Origin: Argopecten irradians | Taxonomy: Eukaryota; Mollusca; Bivalvia; Pectinida; Pectinidae | Assembly: GCF_041381155.1 (NCBI RefSeq) | Contig: NC_091144.1 | Span: forward strand, 21,757,537 to 21,821,536 | Direction of reading: 5' to 3' | DNA: 64,000 nt | Part shown: positions 24,891-34,770 of the stretch, piece by piece | How the letters are laid out: each line of letters opens with the position of its first letter | Position numbering within the stretch: position 1 is the stretch's first letter | Position numbers and translations under genes: made by a program | The notes under the pieces: model-generated | What the model saw: only the letters and a program-made list of their open reading frames with translations | Database searches by the model: none | Told to the model about the DNA's origin: nothing

Positions 24891-25793
24891 ATGCTGAAAC
24901 ACGTCGTGCCCAGATCTCAGGATTACATTGATATAAAGTTAAAAACTGGAATCAAGATAAGGAAATCTCTCAGTGAACCAAAAGTATCGTCAGATGTAAA
25001 GATGACCTTGTCCATTCCAGACACAGAACAGAACTACAACAGTCTTAATGTCCACGGGAAAATGTCGGAACGGAAGCTGGCTGTCATCAGGAGGAGGGCG
25101 GAAACTCTCCGACAGAGGGATAGGGAGATCCGGGCACGTCTAGGGAAAGTTCGCCGAAATAGGAAAGTAATAACAGAAGGATCAACGGGCAACAATGTGT
25201 GTCAGGAAGACAAGTTTACCGGAAATGGAGAATGTGTACAGCCGGAAATACTTCCAAAGAGTGTTGACGCTGCTTCGACTAATACTATAGCACTAATGTT
25301 ACAACATGAGACAAGAAGCGTAGATCATGAAGATCAAATAACTGACATTGTAGTATGTGACAGTGAATCTTCTGACAACTGTGTCATTGCAGAGCAAGAA
25401 ACCGGAAGTGACGTTGATAGAAAGTCCCAATTAGTGGGGTTGATTGATTCAGACCATGTAGATAATGAACAATCCACGATCCCCGTGATCAAACGGAAGG
25501 CGTTTGTCGGAGAAAGGTTTCCAATGTCTACAGGTAAAATCCCGAAATGCTCAAAGTGTATCGGGGAAACAGGAAACGATTTCATTTATAGACCTACCAC
25601 ACCGGAAGTGTTCTTGCTTCGAGAAAGTGTTTGTTTTACCGAACTTGTGTCTCCTGGGAACCTTGGTATCAGTCCGATGAGAATCAACAAAATGACAAAG
25701 AAAATTCGATCAGTTTCTAAGTTAACCTCGCATCTTACCCGGAGTGTGACTTTTTCAAGAAAAAGGATTTCGTCTGTGTTGAAGAAAGACTGA
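24891..25793 (+). CDS. MLKHVV-family protein, copy 2, 300 aa
   Basis: Single exon. An in-frame upstream GTG at 24846 is not conserved, so the ATG at 24891 is preferred. Residues 59-89 form the conserved basic block, ending RARLGKVRRN. Residues 143-176 are acidic and serine-rich. KAFVGERFP (203-211) and CSKC (220-223) are present, as in copy 1 but not in copies 3-4. SPMR is at 261-264 and a basic tail (SRKRISSVLKKD) ends the protein. Function unknown; nuclear location inferred from the basic clusters. It is an evolutionary intermediate: its N-terminus and promoter resemble copies 3-4, while its middle resembles copy 1. Its 3'UTR carries AGTGCT twice. Confidence 0.82.
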   Translation: MLKHVVPRSQDYIDIKLKTGIKIRKSLSEPKVSSDVKMTLSIPDTEQNYNSLNVHGKMSERKLAVIRRRAETLRQRDREIRARLGKVRRNRKVITEGSTGNNVCQEDKFTGNGECVQPEILPKSVDAASTNTIALMLQHETRSVDHEDQITDIVVCDSESSDNCVIAEQETGSDVDRKSQLVGLIDSDHVDNEQSTIPVIKRKAFVGERFPMSTGKIPKCSKCIGETGNDFIYRPTTPEVFLLRESVCFTELVSPGNLGISPMRINKMTKKIRSVSKLTSHLTRSVTFSRKRISSVLKKD

Positions 25794-26011
25794 CTCATCT
25801 GCGAAACTTGCTTACTTCTGCAATATGTGGTGTGACAATTAATTGTGAAGTTTAATTCATTCATAACTGATTCATTTTCATTAGTTCCCAGTATTTCAGG
25901 GAGAATTAAACAGGTGTTTAAGAAAGATAGAAATATCGACAAACATTTTCTGTGCCTGAACATAACGACATCACAATCATTTATTGTACTATGTTACGAG
26001 ACCTTTTGCGC

Positions 26012-26053
26012 AGTGCTCATTGGCAATGGTTTAGTTATTTGTCTCTTAGTGCT
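26012..26053 (+). promoter_or_regulatory. AGTGCT elements in 3'UTR of MLKHVV copy 2
   Basis: AGTGCT at 26012-26017 and 26048-26053, 219 and 255 bases after the stop and shortly before the poly(A) signal. The same hexamer recurs in the 3'UTRs of copies 3 and 4 and of all the CDC25 copies. Confidence 0.4.
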
Positions 26054-26121
26054 ATTCGTGATAGAAATGGAATGTAAGTGTCGTTTTATAATGAAAATGG
26101 TGCTAATATTTGCCTTTGTGA

Positions 26122-26127
26122 AATAAA
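26122..26127 (+). terminator. AATAAA poly(A) signal, MLKHVV copy 2
   Basis: AATAAATAAAAAATG, 329 bases after the stop codon. Confidence 0.65.
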
Positions 26128-26732
26128 TAAAAAATGAGATTTAAAACTATAAAATTATCGGGTCTTTTTCTTTTTATCCACCAAAAACCGTATTCAAAGT
26201 TGGAAGCTGCGGTTGCCAAGTCATTAAGAACACATTTTGTTTCAAAGTAAATTATCCTTCAAAGTAAAGTTGCTAAATTTACCACCTGAATTTTGGTCCT
26301 ATTTTCACTACAAATTTTGTTGGTATATCTTTTTCATAATGCATAATGAAAAGATATTCAGCAAAATTTGCAGCAAGAATAGGAAAAAAATGCGGATCGC
26401 AAATGCACTCAGCAATTTTGCTTTGAAAAATTATGTTTTAATGTGTAAAGTGTTCCGTCATACTACTCTGGACTGCGAGCCGAACACACATCTTGAAGAG
26501 TTGTCGGATACGGGTGGTAGCTCAGTGGCTTTTCTATGTGTACTCCAGCTTTTCTTTAAACCTTAACTTGACACGTCATTTAAACGCCCACTGCCTTTGC
26601 GAAATGGCCTTTGATTTTTAGCCCACCATCTGATATACACTGTAGTCCACCATCATCACATGGTTAATACTTGTTATCGCTATTTCTCAGAAAGTACTGA
26701 AGGGATCTTATTCCAATTTGATATGTTTGATC

Positions 26733-27050
26733 CCCTAGGCTCCCTTCCACGATACTCCAGGGGTTCCGATCACTTACGATCTCTTCACCCCTGGACTATC
26801 TCATAATGAAATTGAAGGCAGCTCAGCGGAAAACATTTGACCAATCACAGGGCAGAAAAGATTTTCTTTGAAGACTACAGAGAGCGCGACGCCCTACTTC
26901 AAAGCCACACAGTCAAATACGGTGAACCGTTTTACGGCTCTTTTTATGTACATCAGTTGCCTCCAGTTTTACTATTATATATAGTCGAGGGGTGTAGAGA
27001 TCGTAAGTGATCGGAACCCCTCGAATATCGAGAATGCTAGGGTCCTTGTT
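26733..27050. repeat. Inverted repeat with arms of about 70 bp
   Basis: GGGGTTCCGATCACTTACGA at about 26758 is repeated in inverse orientation at about 27000-27020. The flanks CCCTAG and CCCCT also pair. The roughly 170-bp centre has no ORF. Probably a small foldback or MITE element. Confidence 0.7.
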
Positions 27051-27084
27051 GTGCATATTGCATTTTGACCAGTATGACCAGTTG

Positions 27085-27181
27085 CATCGTCGAAGACCCA
27101 CGGGTGATCGCACTACACAACGCTACGTATACACTTATTGTAGCGTAGTGTAGTGCGATCACCCGTGGGTCTCCGACGATG
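27085..27181. mobile_element. Palindromic MITE, 97 bp, with 9-bp target duplication
   Basis: Runs from CATCGTCG to CGACGATG; almost the whole element is one hairpin (stem around GACCCACGGGTGATCGCACT). GACCAGTTG directly precedes it (27076-27084) and directly follows it (27182-27190), a 9-bp target-site duplication as made by Mutator-like transposases. Non-autonomous. Confidence 0.85.
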
Positions 27182-27700
27182 GACCAGTTGAGGAAATCGA
27201 AACTTTCACAGCATTGACCTTATATTTTATAGCGTCCAGAAACAAATGTGTTCAGTTCCCACGTCAACGTATTGACATGCAGCACTCGGTATTTTGAACG
27301 AATATATAATATACGTAATCGGCCGCCTACTACAGTACTTTGGCACTATATTTTTCACTATATATTTCCTGTGTGTTTGGTGGTTTTTTTGTTGGTTTTT
27401 TATTTTTTTTATTTTTCTGATCTCGTCTATAGATCAATTTTTACCAAACTTGGCAAACAAATAGAAAATTATGTACACTCTCAGCTCATAATATTTTTTT
27501 TTTAATTTTCCGATGATTCGTTTTAACAATATCACTTTTTTGTGTGCACCGCTTCAACTTTTTGACGTCATTTCCTTCATTGTTTTAACCAAAATGACAA
27601 CGAAAAAGTGTTGCTTGCTGATAAGTCAAGGTTTTCAAAAAAAAAAGGAAAAAAAACACATAAAGTGAAATTATTATGTGCTGAAAGTGAAAGCATTTCT

Positions 27701-28660
27701 CACTGGGGGCCAACTCAATGAAAATGGATATTGTCATACATTTTTTTGTATTTGATGGATGGGCTGATGAGTATATATGACAGTCATGTGATTTTTTTTC
27801 CAAAAATACCAGATTTGAAAAATTGTTAAAAAATCGGGATATTTAGCCTACTATAAAACAGAGAAAGGGACGACAGTCGCCATATTGGATTTTTTACCCC
27901 CACCTCGATTAAAGTTAATTTTTTCACAATAGTATACCTTTTTTCCTAGAGTCATAGTCACGCGTCAGTCCTCAGATAATCCATAATCACACACATACTA
28001 TGCAAAAACATATAAACGATGTCTATATAGTCAAACGCAATATTTTAATCCAAAATTACCGGCGCTTTCTGACTTATGACATCGAAAGCAACGTCCTAGT
28101 AAAGAGCGACTAGAGTGACTTCCTCTGCAGTGTAATTGAATGGGTTTAATCAGAAATATTCCGATACGTTTGTTTTCGCGGAAAATTTGAATATTAAAAC
28201 GTATCGGAATACCTCTGACTAAATCCATTGAATGACATTGCAGGGGAAGTCACTCTAATCGCTCTTCACTAGAACGTTGCTTTCGATGTCACAAGTCAGA
28301 AAGCGCCGGTAATTTTGGATTAAAATATTGCGTTTGACTATATAGACATCGTTTATATGCTTTTGCATGGTATGTGTGTAATTATGGATTATCGGAGGAC
28401 TGATGCGTGACTATGACTCTAGGAAAAAAGGTATACTATTGTGAAAAAATTAACTTTAATCGAGGTGGGGGTAAAAAATCCAATATGGCGACTGTCGTCC
28501 CTTTCTCTGTTTTATAGTAAATATCCCGATTTTTTAATAATTTTTCAAATCTGGTATTTTTGGAAAAAAAATCACATGACTGTCATATATACTCATCAGT
28601 CCATCCACCAAATACAAAAATGAATGACAACATCCATTTTCATTGAGTTGGCCCCCTGTG
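27701..28660. mobile_element. Foldback element, 960 bp, with 8-bp target duplication
   Basis: Two arms of about 460 bp, nearly perfect inverted repeats meeting near 28180. The ends read CACTGGGGGCCAACTCAATG and, inverted, CACAGGGGGCCAACTCAATG. GCATTTCT flanks both sides (27693-27700 and 28661-28668). An 8-bp duplication fits hAT-like mobilisation; counting one more base makes it 9 bp and Mutator-like. No transposase is present. Confidence 0.85.
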
Positions 28661-28668
28661 GCATTTCT

Positions 28669-29439
28669 CTGTTACTGAAACAAATTTGGTTGAATTTTGT
28701 CAATAGATGAGATCAGGAAAATTTAAAGAAAAACAAGGAGCCACAAAGCGTAGCATTATTCCCCGCCCCCACAGTTGGTATAAAAATCCAAATACATCAA
28801 GGTCAAATTAACAATTACTCAAGCATAAATTTGAATATATGCGAGTATTGTAAAACTGTAAAAAATAGCAGCAGGTAACAAAAAGAAACAGTAATCTGAT
28901 ATATACAGAAAGTTGCATTGAACGGTTTTGGAGTTAGAGCCCGGAAATAAAAGGAACAGTAATTTGGTATTTTTGACTAAGTTTCCATGGTAACGGAAAA
29001 GTATACAGAAAGTTTCAAGGAACTGCGTTGAACCACAGGGATCTGAGAATTAGTTACAGAATATATAATCATGGACCAACCAGAGTGCCCTAAGACCACT
29101 TTTAGACGTTTTAGAGTCTAGATAAAAAAGTGATAAAAATCATACTCTACATGGTACTATATACGAGAAGGGTGGAAACTCACAGACACATCTCTAACCC
29201 GCCTATCTTTAGCAGCTTAAAGCTATACGTCATAAAAACTGTTACTAACGTGTTACAAAGTGCCGTTATTAAGACGATATAAACCCCATTATGACAAACA
29301 TCTTGAAAATTATCTAATTAAAATTCATACTTTCTGTTCTGCTGATGTAATATGCATGAGCAAGGCTTCGGCTGCAATCTCATTGGCCGGCTGTAAAAAA
29401 GTCTCTTAAGGACTGGAAAATTATTAATGTGCAATGCAA
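28669..29439. other. Intergenic, no gene seen
   Basis: No ORF of note. It ends where the similarity of the segmental duplication begins. Confidence 0.5.
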
Positions 29440-30172
29440 TATTTTAGGCCAAACTTTTTAAATTCTAAGTTAGTATCAATTAATATTTAACACCTGGAAA
29501 TAAAAAAAAATAATTAGATGAAGCATAGATTGATGCAAAGATTAATTTGAAATCATAGTTTTTTGAAGAATGTGCAAGTTTTTGAATAGGTTTAAACTTT
29601 AAATATATTTCTAATTTTCTTGAACAGAGAAAATAAAGCAGTATTTTGAAATAAATTTATTTCTTAGAAATATCACTGAGTCATTTTCACATTTAAAAAA
29701 GTGATGGGAGTATACAATGTGTGCCAATATCTGATAACATAAAACTACAATTTCTCTCATTACGCGGAATACCAAGCCACCTCAGTAGGTACAGGCTAAT
29801 TTATATGAGCGCTTCTAAACTAATCATTTTTTCTATAATTTGATGGTCACACGGCAGATCTTTATAGTATCATAGTACACTTGTATAAGTTATAATTTGA
29901 GTAAAAAATCGGATGTCAATTTCCTTGAGAAGAAACTAATTTACTCTAACAGAGCCAATTTGGTGACATGTTCAATTATTGTTACAATATTAATTTTCTT
30001 ATCTTTCTCTAATTACATTTACAGTGTTCCTGTCAGCTAACGACTCTAGCTGTCACATTATGTACCCCCGTAGGTTTCCTGTAAATACAGAACCGTACAC
30101 ACAATCCCGTTATTTATCGCTAATTAATTACACGGACAATATGCAAATCAGTCGTGCCAATGTCACCTGCCT

Positions 30173-30263
30173 ACTCGACTCGCGCGCGCTGACCACTGAC
30201 TGCCCAAGGCGTGGACTCAGCCCCATGTCAATGTCCGTTTCCGTCCCGTTCCGTATATATAAG
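30173..30263 (+). promoter_or_regulatory. Promoter of MLKHVV copy 3
   Basis: TATATATAAG at 30254-30263, 161 bases before the ATG. CTCGACTCGCGCGCGCTGAC lies about 80 bases upstream and AATGTCCGTTTCCGT lies between them. Same order and spacing as copies 2 and 4. Confidence 0.78.
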
Positions 30264-30414
30264 TACGACCGTCTTCACTTTGAAACATCATTTATTGGAT
30301 TAACATTTAAAACTATCAGTATAAGACGTTGTGAACAGTCTGTGGAATCTAAGGTTATATAGAGGTTTTGAGCGTTTCTGTGACTTTTAGTGGATAAAAC
30401 AAAACCTTAACAAT

Positions 30415-31191
30415 ATGCTAAAACACGTCGTGCACAAATCTCAGGATAACAGGGATATAAAGTTAAAAACTGGAATCAAATTTAGGAAATCTCTCAGTGA
30501 TCCAAAAGTATCGTCAGATGTAAAGATGACATTGTCCATCCCAGACACAGAACAGAACTACAACAGTCTTAATGTCCACGGGAAAATGTCGGAACGGAAG
30601 CTGGCTGTCATCAAAAGAAGGGCGGAAACTCTCCGACAGAGGGATAGGGAGATCCGGGCACGTCTAGGAACAGTACGGAACAGTAACAAGGTAATGACAG
30701 AATGTTCCCCTGGCAACCATGTGTGTCATGAAGGCAAGTTTACCGGAAGTGGAGAATGTGTACCACCGGAACATGTTCTCGATAGCACTTGCAACGCCTC
30801 TTCAATAAATAATATGACACTTTTGTTACAACATGAAACAAGAAGCGTAGATAATGAAGATCGAATAACTGACGTTGTAGTATGTGACAGTGAATCTTCT
30901 GACACATGCGTCGTGTCAAACCAAGAAACCGGAAGTGACGTTGATAGATATCACAAAATTGCAAGCAATATTGAGGACAACGAAAACGTTAGAAACATTC
31001 CGAAAGCATGTCTGATTCCAGAAAGTGCCACATTTGTTGAACTCGTGTCCCCTCGGAATCTTGGTGTGAGTCCGATGAGAATCAACAAAACTACAAAGAG
31101 AACTCGATCATTTTCCACGTTAACATCGCACCTTACTCGGAGTGTGACGTTATCGAAGAAAAGGATATCGACTGTGTTGAAGAAACACTGA
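30415..31191 (+). CDS. MLKHVV-family protein, copy 3, 258 aa
   Basis: Intact single exon. Conserved basic block at residues 59-89 ending RARLGTVRN; R81, L84 and N89 fit the destruction-box spacing RxxLxxxxN. An acidic serine-rich middle follows (about 144-190). SPR (212-214) and SPMR (219-222) come before the basic tail LSKKRISTVLKK. Compared with copies 1 and 2 it lacks the KAFVGERFP and CxxC segment; the sequence jumps from a short NENVRN linker to the SPRNLG region. Function unknown. Its nearest relative is copy 4, its partner in the segmental duplication. The downstream neighbour is CDC25 copy A, convergent, about 3.1 kb away. Confidence 0.82.
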   Translation: MLKHVVHKSQDNRDIKLKTGIKFRKSLSDPKVSSDVKMTLSIPDTEQNYNSLNVHGKMSERKLAVIKRRAETLRQRDREIRARLGTVRNSNKVMTECSPGNHVCHEGKFTGSGECVPPEHVLDSTCNASSINNMTLLLQHETRSVDNEDRITDVVVCDSESSDTCVVSNQETGSDVDRYHKIASNIEDNENVRNIPKACLIPESATFVELVSPRNLGVSPMRINKTTKRTRSFSTLTSHLTRSVTLSKKRISTVLKKH

Positions 31192-31255
31192 CCAAAGTGT
31201 GTATCCCTTATAATATGTGGTGTAACCATTTGGATATTTGTGGGGAATTCACGTC

Positions 31256-31436
31256 AGTGCTCAGTATTTCGAGAACAATTTATAATGAGCTTAAAAAATG
31301 GAAATATTGGAGAACATTTCACATGCAAGTATATCGTGACGTCAGTATCTGTTGAGTTGGTGAGACTTATTGATACAGTGCTAATTGACAAGTCTGGTAT
31401 TTAATTAACATGCTAATTAACTTCGACTGTAGTGCT
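31256..31436 (+). promoter_or_regulatory. AGTGCT elements in 3'UTR of MLKHVV copy 3
   Basis: AGTGCT at 31256-31261, 31377-31382 and 31431-31436, the last two in the context AGTGCTAAT. Three copies in about 390 nt of 3'UTR is more than expected by chance. Confidence 0.4.
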
Positions 31437-31574
31437 AATGGGAATGGAATGTCAGAATGTGCTTTACTTACAATGTACTAAGAAGTGAAATGACATTAGT
31501 ACTGAGTGCATCAAACACTGCAATTGAGAAATCGTGTTTTGTGAAGTTTGTGCCAATTATTTTATCTTTGTGAG

Positions 31575-31580
31575 AATAAA
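31575..31580 (+). terminator. AATAAA poly(A) signal, MLKHVV copy 3
   Basis: GAGAATAAACC, 384 bases after the stop; the same signal and context are kept in copy 4. Confidence 0.7.
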
Positions 31581-34349
31581 CCAAAAATGACATCAAAAAC
31601 TTGCTATTTTGTTTTGTAAAAATCCATTACAGTATTAACTTCTGGGTTGCCAGTCGACCATCCGTGTCAGACAGTTGCAACCTACTAATAGTAGGTCGGC
31701 GGTTTTTCCATATGTACTTCGACCTTTCTCACTCTCCTTAACCTTACTTATCCTTACACAAAATTAATGGTTTTCTCTCTTAGCCTGTCAATTTCAATGG
31801 TATTTTTGCTGATTATTTGTTGTCGTTACTGTATTCTTGTCAACCTTATAAAATAATTTGTTAAAGGGATAATTCAAGGAGGCTAATTCTGTTACATAAC
31901 CACGAAGCAAAATACGACACAAATATATTGTTCTATTTACTTTTTGAAACATATAATAAGAAATATTGACAAATTCCACGACATTATAAAGTATTTTGAT
32001 CGATACCGTTGAAATTCAAAATCGCTGATCAACGATAAAGCAGGTATACAAAATGTTTGCTGTACCCGTACCCGATCCAAAGTTACGTACGTTAATCAAA
32101 TGCAATACATAACCACTGAGGAGTTGGTTAAGTTATATTTTGACAATACATGCACCTATTGTAATTACGTAAACACACTACTGCAAGAGCGATTTGAATA
32201 GTTCTAGGCAAAAACAAAATCTTTACCACACTGGCAAGGGTCAGCTGGGGTTCGGCATACAAGACGTCCGACCATATTGTGTAATGGCGGACAGCAAGCG
32301 AGTTTGACATACCTTTCACTACAGTGGGATTTTCTGGCATATAACTTTATAAAACCAACTAATCTAATTTCCATAAGAGATGGTTTGTTTCCGATATATA
32401 TGCAAATTTTAATGTACTCTGAATTGTCCCTTTAACTCCAGTGTTAATATGACCGTGATGTCGATTGTAAAGACAGTTTGACGTAATAGTTTGAAAAAGC
32501 TGGCAGAATTACTTTCGTGTATGTAGTCATCTGGTCCAAATAACACACCAAAGCTAAATGTATATGTAAAATGGGACGAAATGACGTTTTCACTTGATGT
32601 AATGTACATGTGGTATGAAGGTCATCCGAACATGACCCCTTATGGGATGTTGTCAGATCCTCTATTGAACAGAGTGGTTATAAGGATCGTTATTTCATCA
32701 GATTGGTATGAAACTGATTCATTTGTGTAGAAATATAAGTTCTGAGTTAGGTGGTGAAACTATGTTATCCCGAAACTGACGAACATACTGAGTTATCAAA
32801 TATGATTTTGTTCATCGACTGACGTACTACTTTAAAATCCTGGATGTCCACACGGATCTCAGAATTTTTAGATGAATTGTCCATATTCGGTCTTGGCATA
32901 TGACATTTATTTTCCTTGTGGGTAGGTATCTCTCACTCATTCGGCAGTTGGGTACCGGAATCGGCCCAGATTTGCCAAATGGAAAAGAATGACGTTACGC
33001 TCGATAACGCACGACGTCACAATCAATACCTACCTGCAATGGCAGATAACTTTGTAATGTGTAAACAGGACTACCATGTTTAGTTGTTTTAGGAGTCTAG
33101 ATCAAAAATCGGTACTGTGTTTTAAATGGCGTATGATACAAGAAGGATGGAAAGCCCGACGAGGCGAGCAATCTACCCCTACCTAGTTTACCTGCTAAAA
33201 GTCATATTTCTAGCAGATCTTCACAGTTATTACTGTTAGAAATATCGATAATTTTCCATTCAAGTTATTCTACAAAAAATGTCGTCACTAAGACGACAAC
33301 ACACCAGTTTCAACAAATGTTTTCAATCGGGTTTTGGAAATCGATTCTGGCACATCTTCATATCGCTGTCACAGGGGTAAAACTGCATGAGTTCCAGAAA
33401 TAGCAAAGCGACAGATTATTAAAAAGGTTTTCAGTTTCTAATATTTGCGGTTACTGTTAGTGATTATATAGACAAAATTGTAGAATTAGTCAAAGCAGAT
33501 TAATTTATTTGCGATCGATATATAGAGGTTACACAACGAGCAGTTGTTGGATAAGGAATTTATTCCAGACGAGTGAGTTATATTTAAAAAGTTACAAAAG
33601 ACACAGCAGTACTTACCTTAGAAACGAAGGGAAGCAACTCTTATAGATCAGAATGCCAGATACGGTGAACCCGGACTTATCGACCGACTTTAATATCAGA
33701 CTTTGTATACGTCAGCACACCGAGTGTAATTCAGATCATTTGTTACACACAAATTTTATTATAAAAATATTTAAAAAAATCGTTGACAAAAGGAACTGTT
33801 ATTTTTGATATTGTATGATTGTATCAGGAGGCCAGGAAACAAAGGTATCTACCGAACTATTTATTTATACTTTCATAACCGTCATTGTATTACACGAATA
33901 ATTAACAACTAACGATTTCTAAAATCAAGCTTTTCAGACATAAGTCAGAAAAAAACCCACTTATTTAGTCTGACAAATTCTGTTTTTATTTATTTTATCA
34001 TGTATGACATCCTCGATGCGACACCAGATGAGATTCGTACCTTTATCATTTGATTTGCATCACAAGAATTGAATAACTTTATACTGTGGTTGACTGTGTG
34101 ATATTGACGTAGGGTGTCAATGTCTCAGCAGACTTGTGATTGGTCAGGTTTTTTCTTCTGGTCTGCTTTCAGTTTTGCTATGACATATTCCAGAGGTGGA
34201 TACATGTATATCGATGTGATAGTAACCCCTTGAGTATCGAGGGTGCATGTACTGTAACCATGTCTAACGAACAGATACCATTTGAGTACCACCAATTAGT
34301 TAATTCAAAACACAAAAATACACACACAAAAGGGTTTTTGTAAGAATGT
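31581..34349. other. Non-coding stretch within duplication unit 1
   Basis: Short ORFs only, for example 32128-32340 (minus), preserved in unit 2 at 51047-51295 simply because the DNA is duplicated. That 70-codon ORF contains no motif I know and sits in generally conserved DNA, so I do not call it a gene. Small local hairpins occur (CTACTAATAGTAG at about 31682). Confidence 0.45.
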
Positions 34350-34355
34350 TTTATT
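34350..34355 (-). terminator. AATAAA poly(A) signal, CDC25 copy A
   Basis: AATAATAAAAC on the minus strand, 416 bases after the stop; the same arrangement as copies B and D. Confidence 0.7.
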
Positions 34356-34412
34356 ATTATTTTATATAAATAACTGAATTGCATTAGTATTCATGTACAT
34401 GTCAAAGATAAA

Positions 34413-34605
34413 AGCACTTCCATTGTAAATAGCACTTAATGTGAATAAACTAAAACTTGTCCATAAAACATACGTCAATCCATAATAAATATATTAATTT
34501 CATTGGATAATAAAGCACATATTTTTCTGGATACTAAATTCCAAATACAATAGGTCTCCGATGAGTTGTAAAAATAATTCATGCTATCAATGTCATTTAG
34601 CACTT
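34413..34605 (-). promoter_or_regulatory. AAGTGCT elements in 3'UTR of CDC25 copy A
   Basis: AAGTGCT (mRNA sense) at 34599-34605, 34431-34437 and 34413-34419. The middle one reads AAGTGCTATTT, an 11-mer also found in copies B and E (E reads AAGTGCTATTT at 62501). Confidence 0.5.
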
Positions 34606-34770
34606 TTTATGCGTTTCTAGCATCTCTTCAGCACAAATAATCGCTGATCCTTATTTTACGAGCTTTCTTATCCCGAATACACCTCTTTCAGCTAATAACT
34701 ATGAAGAGCCTAAAGTTGTTTTATATCACAGAAGTTGGATTAAAGTAAGACTTTTCTGATTGTTGAAACT

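Noticed and set aside
26505-26545. GGTGGTAGCTCAGTGGC resembles a tRNA A-box
   Set aside because: No B-box follows at tRNA distance; probably a chance match or a SINE-head remnant.
32128-32340. 70-codon minus-strand ORF preserved at 51047-51295
   Set aside because: Preserved only because it lies in the recent segmental duplication; no motif, and differences between copies are not biased to silent sites as far as I can see.
34140-34343. 67-codon ORF with hydrophobic start, repeated at 53093-53296
   Set aside because: Lies just beyond the CDC25 poly(A) signals inside the duplicated block; no promoter or homology support.
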